A stretch of DNA of 64,000 bases from Bemisia tabaci (GCF_918797505.1 NC_092795.1:27515131-27579130), one strand, 5' to 3'. Positions 10,680-22,888 are shown, counted from the first letter of the stretch. Numbers and translations: made by a program. Notes: generated from the sequence alone by a model not told the origin.

Positions 10680-10687
10680 GTCAAAGA
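10680..10687 (+). repeat. hAT-type target-site duplication, right
   Basis: GTCAAAGA, exact copy of 9864-9871. Confidence 0.85.
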
Positions 10688-10936
10688 AGCGCCCTTCAAC
10701 GCTTGGGCGTTGGAACTGCTTGTTTAATTTTCTGCTCTGGTGTGGGGCAGTCTTGAGCCTTTTAAAATCCTGTCCTCTAGTTTCTTAACACATGGTGCCC
10801 GTTAAACTTCAATCAGTGAGCAGATTATTGCCATTGACAAACAAAGCGATAGAAAAAAGAGACAGAGAGAAAATGGAGCGATCCTGTTGGTGGAAGCGGG
10901 TGGTTGTGGTTGAAATGAACCAAGTAATTGGTAAAC

Positions 10937-11045
10937 AGTGGCGTGGCGTGCTTTGCGCTATATCGATTGATCTGCCATTTAACCTGTGTAAGAAGTTGAA
11001 GAACCGGCCCCATGCGGAGTGTCCCGGACAGGGATTCAGAAAGGT
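10937..11045 (-). repeat. family J repeat, copy J2
   Basis: The reverse complement carries AAATGGCAGATCAATCGA and the GCAAAGCACGCCACGCC block shared with 47570-47705. Ends undefined. Confidence 0.6.
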
Positions 11046-12132
11046 CTTTGCTTTTACATAAATGAAGGTGTTTTTCACAAAATACCCTTTTAGTTTAAAG
11101 GCTTACTTAGTCTGAGGAAAGGTCCCGTTTTCATGAAAAAAGTGTCGTGTTGGACATTTTTCTTCACAAAAAAGTAGCGCGCTTGGATAATTTCCTCACT
11201 GAACCTAACTTGCAAGTCGGTTTCCTTCACTAAAATCAACGCTGCCTCCTGCTCTCAGAAAATGACCGAAAAGATAATTCAGCAAATAAATTTGAAAAAA
11301 AGACAGAAAATCCTTGATAACTTTCAAAAAAAAAGTCCCGTCCTCGACAGCTTTCACCAAAAAGTGCGAAATCGGATCGTGCTCTTGCAATCCACCATTT
11401 TCCGGACCCCTGGTCCAGAGAACAGAAGAGAATGGAATGAGTAAAATATTTTAATGTGTTCATCTTGATTCGTTCAGCATCTCAATCTATTTCGTCACAA
11501 TATCTGCCGCGGGGCCTGGCGCGGATACAAATGAGTTATGAACTTGACCCGGTCATGACTCGGGTCTGCGGTACAATAAGTGTGCACCGATGGTCAGAAC
11601 CGTTGGTTGCATGGGTGCTTCGTTTAATAACTCCTCCGTTCGCATCTCTGTCAAATTGGGCGCGAGTATTCGCGATTTTAAGTCGGAAAAATCTTCTTAT
11701 TTAAATGTTTTTGCAACCTCGCGTACAGTTGCTCAAATGACGCCACCCGAACTGATTGAGCCCGAGCTAAAGGTTACGACGAATGTGCGCGGAGTTGACC
11801 TTACCGTTGGATCTATAATTTTGATCGGGATCATTAAAAATTAGTCACGGTGATTTTGCAAAACCACCAAGATTGCTGTTATTTGTCTGCGTGTTTGTTT
11901 GTCTTTTAATATTCGGTCATTTTTCGAGAGCGACGTCACTGATTTCCCATTCGGCCCTAATTATTTAAAGCATATTATGAACGTCAATGCACCCACCTCT
12001 GTTTCCTCACCGATCCTCAGTGTCAATCTCGTGTGCTATCATGCTGATATTCTTAAATCATGCAATACAGGAAATATTTCAGTCACCGAATCACCTTTAC
12101 GACTAAGTCAGATTCATTGCAAAAACACAAAT
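11046..12132. other. unannotated non-coding sequence
   Basis: No gene or repeat recognised. Short overlapping open frames on both strands near 11200-11460 have no domain. Confidence 0.5.
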
Positions 12133-12379
12133 GAGGGGCTTGGAGGATACGTTGCATAAGTGCAGTTTTTGCTTTTTCGAGAAATAAGTGTTCGAAGTTT
12201 CGAAATTACACGTATCCTTATGACGGAAAGAAAGTTCAAACTGTCTGTTTGACGATTAAAAATTGGAATTTGGGCGTGAATTTTTTCAGCATATGCATAA
12301 AGACTAGTTTTACTTAAAATAATTAATATCCCAACTTTTTCGAAAACTGCACTTATGCGCCTAGTCCTCCAAGCCCTTC
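12133..12379. repeat. family L MITE-like inverted repeat element
   Basis: A 247-bp element whose ends are inverse copies over about 50 bp: GAGGGGCTTGGAGGA, then GCATAAGTGCAGTTTTT on the left, and AAAACTGCACTTATGC, then TCCTCCAAGCCCTTC on the right. AAAT flanks both ends, a candidate 4-bp target duplication. The middle is AT-rich with no open frame. Confidence 0.8.
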
Positions 12380-13350
12380 AAATGACGTTGTGTGTATATA
12401 ACCTTATTTCCATTTGATGTACTTTTTAACGCTTGATAATAGCTCGTTCAAAAGTCGATTTTTGAACTTCCCATATTGTGATCGTGTGAATCCTTTTTTT
12501 CGAAAATTTCTTAAGAGAAAACCTGGGAAATGTATGTATTTTTTGACCTCTAATGATTGCCCATTCCACGATCTTTCTATCTAGGAATTGTATCAATTTG
12601 AAGGCTGTAGCCATAGGCAATATTTAAAATTTCGCTACTGTAATCTCATTTCATGGTAACCCACAAAATCTCTCAGATACAATATTTTTCCTCCAATATC
12701 CCTAGAAACTATAGTCTTGCTTCCCGGAGAATATTACGAACAAATAGGGTTTGTGCATTTTCCTCCGCAAAATTGCAGTGTTGTATGGTTTAACCCTAAT
12801 TGCAGTGAGCCCCTCAACTGAACGCGGAAAGACTTTAAATTTGGCAGCGCTGTGAATTGGGCTATCCGTCGTGTGCATTAACTTCACTTGGTTTTCATCA
12901 TAATTGGGACCTTGTCTCGGACCGATAATTGAAAATAGACTGGCCGTTGACTTCTGTCACGAGATCGGTGCATGGGAATAGGAAATTAGTCTATGGAAGG
13001 CCTTCTGGTTCTGAGATATTGACTGTTACGCAAAAGTTGCCGGCATGAGCAGGGATCCAGCCGATGACTACTAATCACTAGATTGTGAGTCAGAGCTAGT
13101 ATACAAAACAGAAAGTAGGCTTAAGAAAAAACAGCTGAGGAACTGCACGTGGTGGGTCGTACTGTGTTGATAATGTTCGAAAGATACCATTATTTCAACT
13201 TCACAGCGATGGAGTATTGTCTGCACGAAAATCAAAAGGCTTTTCATTCGATTCCAAACCGAAATTTTTCACGCCATTTCCTGAAATCTTCTTGAAATCA
13301 CTTGTTTGACAACCAAATGTGAACGATATATACATATAGAACATATAAAA
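12380..13350. other. unannotated non-coding sequence
   Basis: Nothing recognised on either strand. Confidence 0.5.
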
Positions 13351-13598
13351 CAGGGTGTCTAGCATCAGGATGTCCCCGATTCTATCAGGATTTGAGGTCG
13401 ATCAGAATTTAATCCCGATTTCATCAGGATTGAGACACTTATCTTTAATCCCTAGAACTTAATGCTAGAGTTCTGATTTTGCCTCCGCTTATGCAGAAAT
13501 TTTAATGTTTCTCCGCAAAAAATCAGGATTTGACCATGATTTGGAAAAATTATGAAATCAAGATTTCCCAAAATGAAGAAAAAAACGAGGCACCCTGT
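13351..13598. repeat. family D element, copy D1
   Basis: Starts CAGGGTGTCTAGCATCAGGA and ends GGCACCCTG, with repeated ATCAGGAT motifs inside. It shares its left 80 bp closely with 40755-41042. No coding capacity. No clear target duplication. Confidence 0.8.
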
Positions 13599-14622
13599 GA
13601 AAGAGGATATCACGATCGCAGTGTGAAATATATCAGTCTGGGATCGGATTAGTTTTTAGATTTGGTCGGCCGAAGACGGCGGAAATTCGCCGGCATTTTT
13701 ATCCCGTTGACAAATTATCATGAATAACGATGAAACGCGAAACCGAGGATATAATATCCGCGAGCAGGGCCATTTTTCAAATTTATCGCGGTCGTGAGCT
13801 TCCGCGGGACAAAAGTTTGATCCGAGCTCCTTTGAGACGACCGAAGCTTCGTTACCTTCCCGGGCGCGTAAATTTTCATTGTAGCCTTTTATTCTTTTTC
13901 GGTGTGAAATGAACTTTGAACTTCTCATTAGTTCTCCGACGCGCTTGAATAAAACTTTCGTCCTGAAATAGATATTACCACCGCATTCAAAACAACCGGC
14001 TTCAATAACTGAAAGAGAATTATTTTTTGAATTGCCAATTCGGTTGTTGTAAAGGGAAACTCGTAAGCAGTTGAGAAAATGAAGTTAACAAACATTTGGG
14101 TCTTTTTGAAGAAGTCACGTTTGTCGTGAAATGTCGTTAAGCTTGAGAATTCGAACTGTTGAAGTTCTTCGTTGAAAATTCCCAAGATCAGTCATTCCTT
14201 TTTCCGGATTGTTATTTTTTGTAACCTGCCCAGGGAACTTGGTTGACGAAGGAATTTACAGTAATTACGAGAATTTCAATCAACATAAATCTTAAGTATT
14301 CTTTAAAAGTGTTGAAAACCTACTTTGTTTCGTTTGCGTGGTGCTGACTGAGTTGCCAAAGTTGCATTACCGGGTTATCTCGTGCCCTAAACGTGGAACT
14401 TCTTCAGCAAACCAGAGAAAGTTTTCCTTTGTATAATAATAAAATTTGATTTTAAGCTAACTGCAGGAATAGATCTACTTAAAGTATTAATTGCGTAAAG
14501 ACCGCGTTAAGCAGAAAGGAAACAAATCACATCAGCGTGTGGATGGTCAAATTTTAGAATGAGGCATTTGGCGGCGGCCGAATGTCCATGCGATGTTTTC
14601 CCATAGCATAACAGCGTTTTCC
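13599..14622. other. unannotated non-coding sequence
   Basis: Nothing recognised until degraded family C ends appear near 14565-14700. Confidence 0.5.
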
Positions 14623-14870
14623 GATGCCGGGCTAAGGAAAAACTTCTTATGTTTACTCTACCATTGCCACAATTTTGCCGATTGAATTTTCATTATTTAG
14701 AGGTGCATATGAGGTGGCTTCTTTGAAATTTTGTGGTAAACTAAACTGAAGTAGGACTGAAATTCTGTAAATTTTTCAGCGAAAAGGATAGTTTAAAGTT
14801 TCCCAGAAAAATTCATTTTAATGAGAGGTGATTTAACGCCGTCCGAATGGTCCATACGACATTTTAACGC
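14623..14870. repeat. degenerate family C copy (tentative)
   Basis: GCCGGGCTAAGGAAAAACTT at the left and GTCCGAATGGTCCATACGAC near the right resemble family C ends, but the similarity is poor in between. It abuts the next copy. Confidence 0.35.
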
Positions 14871-14873
14871 ATG

Positions 14874-15136
14874 CTGCGGACAACGCGGCCGCACCAAGGA
14901 AGTACGCCGTATGAGCATCCGAATGTTGCCTGATTTCCTCTCACATAATTTTTATTTTTGTAGAAAGTTTTGGATATTTTTCCTTGAGATTCTCAAACAC
15001 TTTAGACAAATTACGAACAAAATTCCCGGGATAACCGAAAGAAAAATAGTAACTATTTTCCAGGAAATTCGTAATAGGTCAAAGGAAATTTGGCAACGCC
15101 TGCAATCTCATGCGAGGTTTTCCCTTTACACGGCAT
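14874..15136. repeat. family C MITE, diverged copy
   Basis: Recognisable motifs in family order: AGTACGCCGTATGAGCAT, TTGCCTGATTTCCTC, ATTACGAACAAAATT, AAAGGAAATTTGGCAACGCC and a degraded right end, TTTACACGGCA. The left tip is mutated. Confidence 0.75.
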
Positions 15137-15661
15137 AACGAGTGTGTTGGTAACTCACGGACTGACCCAAGGGACTTGGAACGAGGCCGACCTAGTGCGA
15201 AGGCGGAAGGCGGGAAAGTAGATTCGTAGGAAATTAACGGAAAAAGTGTGGACGAGGAGGGGGCAGGATAGCGCTTGTAAGCTCTCGCCCTGCTAATCAA
15301 AGGAGATCGCTTTCGTCCTTGTCAAAAACCGCGTATTTCCTCATAGTTTCGAGTGGAGTTAGGCTGTTCTTTCTGAGCATGACAGATCGTAACCCTGAGC
15401 CTCGCCAGAGTGAGGCGTAAACTGCAGCGTCTTCGCAGACTCCTTCAAGTTCTGGGTGAAAATGGGCTCGTCTTCCGCAGACTTGCTTTCAGGAGCTCTA
15501 CCGTGTTATCCAATTAAGTAGTTAGCGCCAAAATGGAGTTTTAAGAAATTGACCTTCGGACAGCTCGAACGAAAACTTTTATTGAGTAAGTCCTAATTTC
15601 TTTTTAATATTTTAATTCGGTATCCGAAAAGCTATCATGAAACGGTCGAGTGGCATGTATT
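15137..15661. other. unannotated non-coding sequence
   Basis: No gene or repeat recognised. Confidence 0.5.
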
Positions 15662-15914
15662 TTGCCGTGCTAAGGAGAAACGTCGTATGAACATTTGAGA
15701 TTTTTCGAATTTCTCTTGATAAAACATGAATTTTTTACAACTTTCATGCATATATTTCCTTGAAATTGGCAGGTATTTTAGATTTAATTACAGGCAAAAG
15801 TGTCTGGAAATTTCGGAAAATAATATTCACAATTTTTCCAGCAGATTTGGTTTTTATCGGAGGAGACTTGGCAACGTCTGAAGGCTCATACGGCGTTTTT
15901 CCTTAGCACGACAG
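15662..15914. repeat. family C MITE with TATT duplication
   Basis: Left end TTGCCGTGCTAAGGAGAAAC; right end CATACGGCGTTTTTCCTTAG then CACGACAG. TATT flanks both sides exactly (15658-15661 and 15915-15918), supporting 4-bp target duplication for the family. Confidence 0.88.
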
Positions 15915-17017
15915 TATTACAAACGTAGCTGGCCCTCGGAATCGCAAAAAATTGGGTATTTGAGCATGATATATAGAGTTTCTTCTAAGATACTATCATA
16001 AGTCTTCCTTTGCTTCGATTTTTTTATTTTTCTTCCTTTTTTACAATTAATTTTGACCTATTAAAGTGCGAAATTTTCGAAGAACAATTCTGATGAATCG
16101 CACGGAATTCGTTAAAAAAACGATGACCATTCATCCTCCGACAAAATGAAACGCGACAGGAAATCTGTATTATCATAAGTCTAATAAATTCACGTATATG
16201 ATTTCCCAGGTACAATGGCAAAACAATATCACAATGAAGTTTGGTAAATATACTACCCGGTGAGAATTGTACGTATTATGTGTTGAGCTTTTCCGTTCCT
16301 GAAATGTGCGCTGCGTCTAGTAAATATTTAACAACTATCAGTCGAAACCGTGAAGTTGGGTGAACTTTGAAATGAAATTACAAATCATACGAATTTTAAG
16401 TCCCGCTACGATTTTCATCCATTACTGTCGGAATTTTTTCAACCGTGCACTGATGCGGCCGGGCAGTCAAGGGCTTTTTTTCAGGAAAGAGGGTTGATTT
16501 CAGAGAGAACCAGGATCGAATTAGGGTATGGAGGATATGGTGTGGGAAGAGCGGGGTTTTGGTCATTTGAAATGCGGCTGTTTGGTTCATTACTTAATCC
16601 TCTATTTTGTTGTTTCGGCGAAAGCAGGGATTTATGCTTGCGATCAATCGGAATACTCCGTAGTCGATTCATCGATATATTTTCCTTCTTGTTACGTGAA
16701 CAAACTTCAGAGGTCTAGTGTCTCGATTGACGATTAATCGTAGTTTTCCCCGGGGAAAGCTTATCATTTAAATAGTAGTTGAAAGCCTTTCCTGGATTTT
16801 TGCTGGCAGCTTTTGCTACTCTGTAATACACGATAATCACTTTACAATGTCCATGTGAATACATAGTCTCTGCCTCTTCTTACTCCAGAGAAATCCACTG
16901 CGACCAAAGAGGAGAATGCACAATTCGTATCTTTAAAAATTCATCTGCATCTGACATATCCTGGCAACCGAGTAAGTACATGGGGTACGCACTCCGAAGA
17001 ATGTTACACGAAAAATG
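15915..17017. other. unannotated non-coding sequence
   Basis: Nothing recognised. The phrase GGGTTGATTTCAGAGAGAACCAGG near 16489-16512 faintly echoes family F. Confidence 0.45.
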
Positions 17018-17075
17018 TGTCTCTATTAGAATTTTCTGAGTCTCTATTAGAATTTTCTGAATCTCTATTATACTT
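17018..17075 (+). repeat. short tandem repeat, three 22-bp units
   Basis: TCTCTATTAGAATTTTCTGA repeats three times in tandem, the third unit diverged. Confidence 0.85.
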
Positions 17076-18889
17076 TTCGTCCACTTGAGTCCAAATCTCC
17101 CCTTCCCCACAAAAAAGAGAAAAAAATTTTGGGGTATTGTTTTTTTACTCGCTTTTGAATTATTATTGTGGTGTTTATTCAGCCTGCTCATTTTTCCGAA
17201 GTGTCCATAAAAAAAAAAACTGGATGAGGGAAGAGCCAAAAACTGGAGTTTTGAAAAACTGAAAAACTGAAAAACTAGAGGACAGGGAATTTGTGGCAAC
17301 CAGATAGAGTTAGGGGATTTTCAGCGATCAGGGAATAGTTAAACAATTTTTAACAACTAGAGAAAGTTGGGGAGTTCGTAAGAAAAGCGCTGAGATAAAA
17401 CGAATTTCAAACATTTTTTGAGGAACTCATCAGACGCACACTAAAACTAATTTTTGATGGAAAATTAGTAAAGTTACAAAGCGAGATACTTCTTTTCGAA
17501 GTCAGTGGAAGTGCAGCACTCGTCATTTCCACCACTTGAGCGAAATGAGAAACTTTTTAAAATAAGTTTAAAATTTCTGTTTTAATTTTTGTCCTATTTC
17601 CACATCGGTATTTTTGATAGGCGAGTTTTTCCAAATTAGTTAGGATCGCTGGACTTATTGCCTAGCTCTCTTGATATCGGTCATCATCAGATGAATATGA
17701 GCTTTAAATTCCGAGAGTAACTTTTTCAGCAAAGGGGCATATAGCCGTGCTAGGTCTCTTTTTTTCTTTCTTTCGATTTGGTGTCATAAATAATGAAACC
17801 CGGTTCTTTTTACCGTGTTTAAAGATTTTGTAATACATTTTTTGGAATGAATGTTTCTTAAGTGTTAAGTTCATAGATAGACATTGCGATATTCCCGTTG
17901 ATCTTTCAAAGCAATCCACCGATCGTACCCCAAAAACATTACGACACAGCTTAGGATCCGTCTCAACTATAAAATGAAATGCGACCACGAGCTCACACAA
18001 AAGCTCGTTTTAGGGTTCGTCGAGACAACAGAGGGTAGGTCATATTCTAAAGCTCCACAACAAGGGTCGTCATGGATACCGTTTTAAACAAACGCAAGTG
18101 CATGTTCAACGGAATGCGGAATCAGTGCAATACGAGGTGCGCGCGAGCTTCGTGTTTATCCGTTCTCCATTCGCACTTGGTGCCAGTGACTCTTTTTTTA
18201 AAAAGGAAAAAAAAAAATAACACACAAGTGCTGGTGTCTCACTGTTGGAGTACACAAAGAGAAGAATGTTTGTTTTACTTTAAACAGTTGGTTTAATTGT
18301 ACCACTCGAGTGGAGGTTCGACTTTTCCGCGAAGGAGGTAGGATGATTTTCAATAGTTCTCCCTTTATGACCCATTGGGATCGTATGGGCAGTGTTCAGT
18401 GAAAGGAATTTGAGTGGCATCAGCTTTACTGCTAGATTTTTGCGGTTATTTTATTTCATCCTCGGGCGACTGTCGCATAGTTCTTTCGAAAATCTTGAGA
18501 ATTTTTCCCATGAACACATTTTCTGAAATATTTTAGAGAATCCTTGCATCTGTCTTCTTGGAAAAAAAAAAGCGAAGCAGTCGATTTATTTTCAAGGAGA
18601 CCTGGTACATGTACATGGTCCCTTAAGAAAAGGATGAAAAATGGAATAGAAGAAATGAAAAATCCGATGAAATATGACAGTAGCTAATGTCACATTTTTT
18701 TAAAAGAAAGAAAATCTGCATGCAAGTGTGCACGAAATTGAATGTTTTTCACATTAAATACTTGTTATCTATTTTTCGCGGAATGATGAACATTTTTAGG
18801 AATTCATGAGTGAGTTTATGAAACCTACAAGGAAGCCTCTGGAGACAAGATCTTCGGTAAATTAAGGGAAACACGGACATCTTTTTTAG
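17076..18889. other. unannotated non-coding sequence, 1.8 kb
   Basis: No gene or dispersed repeat seen. There is a short run of GAAAAACT repeats near 17250-17275. Confidence 0.5.
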
Positions 18890-18960
18890 TAACCACTAGG
18901 GGGCTGTGCCCCCTGGCCTCTACGCGGCCCAACCCCCAAAGGGCGCTTCGCCCTCTCTTA
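18890..18960. repeat. GC-rich tandem hairpins
   Basis: Within AT-rich sequence, AGGGGGCTGTGCCCCCT and AGGGCGCTTCGCCCT form two short stem-loops separated by a GC-rich spacer (CTACGCGGCCCAACCCCC). They may be the structured end of a mobile element; nothing else of it is recognised. Confidence 0.6.
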
Positions 18961-19498
18961 TGCCAACTTCGACCAAAGAACGACAAAAAAAGAAAAAAAT
19001 GAAAAGATTTTCATACCCGACTCTCATTTGTCCAATCTCCCTCTGGCCGGGAGTGATTGGACCAATAAGAATCAAATAAGAAAACCGTCGTTTATTTCAA
19101 ACTTAAGGCCAATACTACAATGAAACGAAACGAATAGAACGGAGCGTTTCGTTCGAATTCACTTATCTTACCCTATCCTAACAGACCAAGATTCACTCCG
19201 AAATATTTGAAATTCCCTCCAATTAAAAATGGCGACTCCCTGAGCGAGAGCCAATCAGAATTGGATTTTTTAAAGCCTTTTTCAGCCCAACCTAGCCCGG
19301 CCAGAATCAAGATGTCGTAACTCGGTACCCGGACACTTCGCCTAAAATTTTCACCTACAAATTATCAGACCTAAAATAATTTTGCCTACTTCAACACACC
19401 TACAAAATTTGTCCTAAAAACGTGTTTATCTCACCTACATTAGGAAATTGTGTCCAATCTCCCGAAGATAATCCAAGAGTCTCCCCTGATCCTTAAAT
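18961..19498. other. unannotated non-coding sequence
   Basis: No gene or repeat recognised. Confidence 0.5.
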
Positions 19499-20066
19499 GA
19501 ATCAGTGAGTTCGAAAACACACAAACTCGGGTTTTTTTCGATTTTCACTTTTTTACGGTTTAGTAACACTTATGGATAGAAGCATCTGCACGCAATAGGA
19601 AATTTCCAATTTGCAATTGGATGTGCTCGAAACAGCGACAGGAAAAGGGAAAAATCGAAATATTTCATAGGAAATACCAATTTTTGGCCATTTCAAGGGA
19701 AACGGGTGACCATCCGATCTTGCAGTTTTCTTTTTTCGGTTTAGTATACCTTGTACCAACAAGTTATATAAATATTCAAGCGTTATTCAGGTCGAAAAAT
19801 ATAAATTTTTCAGGGCAGACTATGAAAAATCAGTATGTGAAAGTCGGTGAGAACGAAAACACACCAACTCGGAAATTTTTAAACGCTTAATTCTCTGTTA
19901 TCAAACACGGTGTATCGATTCTAACTTGGTGCTTTACAAAGTCTCTAAGTACTTTAGCACCAAAAATGTTTTTCTTAAACTAACTTCTTCGCTCGCTGCG
20001 GAGTTTTAAGGGTTTCCTGAATTTTTTTTTCCTCCGAGTTGGTGTGTTTTTGAACTCACTGATTCA
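19499..20066. repeat. family G element, copy G1 (compound)
   Basis: The left end GAATCAGTGAGTTCGAAAAC occurs at 19499 and a second left-end-like block, GTGAGAACGAAAACACACC, lies at about 19847. The single right end is CCGAGTTGGTGTGTTTTTGA then CTCACTGATTCA. The 19847-20066 part matches copies G2 and G3. The extra 5' piece suggests a longer form or two overlapping insertions. No open frame of interest. Confidence 0.75.
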
Positions 20067-20179
20067 AATGTGTGGTAATCTCTCGACTCAAGATGTGAGA
20101 GTCTATTTCAGCTTGAACGTATTATACCGAGGAGAAAGTAGGTAACAGAGTGCTTCACCTTGTTCAATTACCTCAAATT

Positions 20180-20613
20180 CGAAGCAGGAAAAGCGTCTTA
20201 AACGCCTCCGCACGTTGAAATCGCCACGAGGATCCCTTCACTTTTCAACCCCCGCGAGTGGGAAACCTATCCGAATCGCGGATTTTCCAGCGCCCCACGA
20301 GTGGCGCCCGGCGGAACGGGGAAACGAAGCAGCCCGAAGACCGGCGGCAAAAAACGAAGCGGAGGCAGTGACCACTACCCGCTCCCTCGGCGTCGCGGCG
20401 CCCAAGCAGTCTGTTTGCACCTCCTGCTCCGAGAGGGACCGCGAAGCGTTCGTCTCAGTTGTGCCGCGCGAATACTCGCGAAGTTGTTTACAAACGCAGC
20501 GCCGGCGTGTGTGTGCTTCTTGCTTTTGTGTTCGGGAGGTGTTTCTGTGCTGTGTCCAGTTCCTCCTGGAGTCTGAATTTCTTCCCCGTGGATTTTTGGA
20601 AATTTTTAGACAG
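20180..20613 (+). promoter_or_regulatory. GC-rich promoter-like region with candidate 5' exon
   Basis: This patch is strongly GC- and CpG-richer than its surroundings. It contains TCAGTT at 20455-20460, matching the arthropod initiator TCAKTY, and a splice-donor consensus, CAG|GTGAGC, at 20611/20614. A transcript starting at about 20457 would give a first exon of about 157 nt. The region also has long open frames on both strands (151, 127 and 91 codons), but these look like consequences of GC richness: no domain, low complexity, mutually overlapping. The exon and promoter are inference only; a TATA box is not evident. Confidence 0.3.
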
Positions 20614-20724
20614 GTGAGCATTTATGCTGGCTCGTTCTTTCAGGAAAACAATTTTTGTCTGGTTTTGTGAATGAACACTATCGAGCATTGATGAAAATAT
20701 CAGTTGACTGACGTCAAGACCCAG

Positions 20725-20953
20725 CACTGGAAAAAAAAACACATCGGATCTAGAGTCCAGACTCTTGAAAACATCGACAAGAAAAAGCACTCTTGATTCA
20801 ATCAGATTTAAGCTTAAATAAAGAACCAAGCCTCTTAATTTAAGCGGATTTCCTTTTGATTTAAGCTTAAATCTGATTGAATCAAGATTCCTTTTTCTTG
20901 TCAATTTTTTCAAGAGTCTGGACTCTAGATTCAATGTGTTTTTTTTTACAGTG
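20725..20953. repeat. family A MITE, copy A3
   Basis: Complete palindromic copy, CACTGGAAAAAAAAACACAT to TTTTTTTTACAGTG. The dinucleotide AG flanks both ends. Confidence 0.92.
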
Positions 20954-22562
20954 AGTCGATAACAATCGATATTAGCATGTTCACATCAAGAATTACATCG
21001 TGTTACACGAGATCAGTTTTTTTAAAAAAAAAAAAAACCCGAATTTTAGTGATCTTTTCCGTTATTTTTCTTGATAACAACCGCTTTTTGGTACCTATTT
21101 ATCACCATTCGTCGCCAAAACAGTCAGTATCAAGTGATACTAGTAAATAGCAGGCAGGGGACGTACTGCATTTTACCGGTAACTCCTGTCATCCTATGAC
21201 AGTATTAGTATTTATTTTGGCGTCGGCCGACTGATAATAATTTGAACTGAGTTCAACAAAAGAGGAACCAATTCACGTATTAAGATCGAAGCTACGTGAA
21301 GACGTTCGAAGTTTTATTCCTCCGTAAGATTTAGTATTAAGGAAGATGGTAAAGGCCAATATCAACGCTCCAAATGATTTTACTCGAAGGTGAATTTTTG
21401 GCAGGAAAAATTTGCGGCCAGTTAAGCTTAAAAGTACTTGATACCCAGTTTTTGAAAAATGTGGCTGGATTGATCATTTATTTTTGAATCTAGTCCAGTC
21501 TTATTAGACATTTAGAAAGAAAGTACCATCTTCAGTGATTTAGTATTGTGAAAGTTAGAACACTCTTAGCGGATAGAAAAATATAAATAAATTCAAATAA
21601 CAACAAGTAATTTTTCAGTTTTTCTAATCTGAATTCTTAAGTTTAACCAGTCGCGATAGAACTGACCTCCAGTCAGTATGTATGTACGTAGTTCTGATAT
21701 TAAGATTTGGTAGTTGCATCTACGAATCAATAATATTGCTGTACGGTATGAAATTTTGCGAAAATCGGAAGGGCTAAGAAATTTAGGGCGCCTTCAGTTT
21801 AAAGTGTATGCAACACGGATATCCTCGAAACAAGAATAGTTGCATTCATAGACGCTAAGTAATAACCACATAGCTCGCGCGGACCCCTTTGTATCGCTGA
21901 TCCTCCTTAGCACGGCAGATCTGGTCTGCTGGTTTGTTAAAAAAAAAAAAAAAAATATTTTCATGAACTCGTTTTTTTTTCACTTTTAAAAGAATAAGTT
22001 AACATCTTCAATTCCCTTATTTTCGGCAACCTCGCGTTCCGTCGGTGGAACAAGTCCTTTGTGAGCGATCGGGTGACGTCATAGCTCGGCGGGTTTTGGT
22101 TTCTATTTGCAGAACTCTGGAATAATAACGTGGACGTTAAACGCGACGTGAAACGCAGTACGGGGAGTGTTTTTTATGCACAATTAGCACTAATTAGTGG
22201 TCTAAGGAACCGAGCGGCCGTAGCGACGAGGAGACGTCCGGACGAATTGTTATGCAAGTTTGGCTTCGAAGTTTCTCGATTCCCGGCGAAGTTTCCGATC
22301 ATCGCGTTGACCACACACTTCGGATCCCAACTGAGATGGGCGAAATATTCATACGATGTAATCGATTACGTGAGATAGTAATGCGCATTGCAAACAATTG
22401 GACTGATTGGACTTATCTCAACTTTGAGAACAGTTTTAAGTATTGGCAGTTGTTCGTTGCACCGAGAAAATTTGAATCCCTCAGTTTGAAAATGACCCAT
22501 TATTTCGGGACAAAGAAAATCTTCAGGATACGATAAAAACTGCTTAACAGCCAGAAACGGAG
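20954..22562. other. unannotated non-coding sequence with one family C tip
   Basis: CCTCCTTAGCACGGCAG at 21904-21920 is a solo family C right tip. A-runs lie near 21939-21955. Near 22074 a TGACGTCA octamer precedes a GC-richer stretch (22130-22380) whose open frame (82 codons) I do not recognise. Confidence 0.5.
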
Positions 22563-22800
22563 CACTGGAAAAAAAAAAAAAAAAAACACTTTGGATCTAG
22601 AGTTCAGACTCATAAAAACATCGACAAGGAAAAATACTCTTGATTCAATCAGATTTAAACTTAGATAAAAAACCAAGCCTCTTAATTTGAGCGGATTTCC
22701 TTTTGATTTGAGCTTAAATCTGATTGAATCAAGAGTCCTTTTTCTGGTCAATGTTTTCAAGAGTCTGGACTCTAGGCCCAATGTGTTTTTTTTTCCAGTG
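22563..22800. repeat. family A MITE, copy A4
   Basis: Complete palindromic copy with a 19-nt A-tract after CACTGG, ending TTTTTTTTTCCAGTG. No matching dinucleotide flanks it. Confidence 0.92.
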
Positions 22801-22807
22801 TTTCTAC

Positions 22808-22847
22808 TTAAATTAATGAACATCGTATACGATGTTCATTAATTTAA
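22808..22847. repeat. perfect 40-bp palindrome
   Basis: TTAAATTAATGAACATCGTA followed directly by its exact reverse complement, with no spacer. It begins 8 bp after MITE A4. It could extrude as a cruciform. Confidence 0.95.
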
Positions 22848-22866
22848 TTAGAAATTTAGTTAAATT

Positions 22867-22888
22867 CGGGTTTCTTATAAGAAACCCG
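22867..22888. repeat. perfect 22-bp palindrome
   Basis: CGGGTTTCTTA followed directly by its reverse complement, 20 bp after the 40-bp palindrome; near-complementary flanks extend it slightly. Confidence 0.95.

Noticed and set aside
20215..20670. 151-codon open frame in the GC-rich island
   Set aside because: No domain, overlapped by equally long frames on the other strand, and explained by low stop frequency in GC-rich DNA.
22130..22378. 82-codon + strand frame as a gene
   Set aside because: Unrecognised, without domain or nearby supporting exons; a TGACGTCA upstream is not enough.
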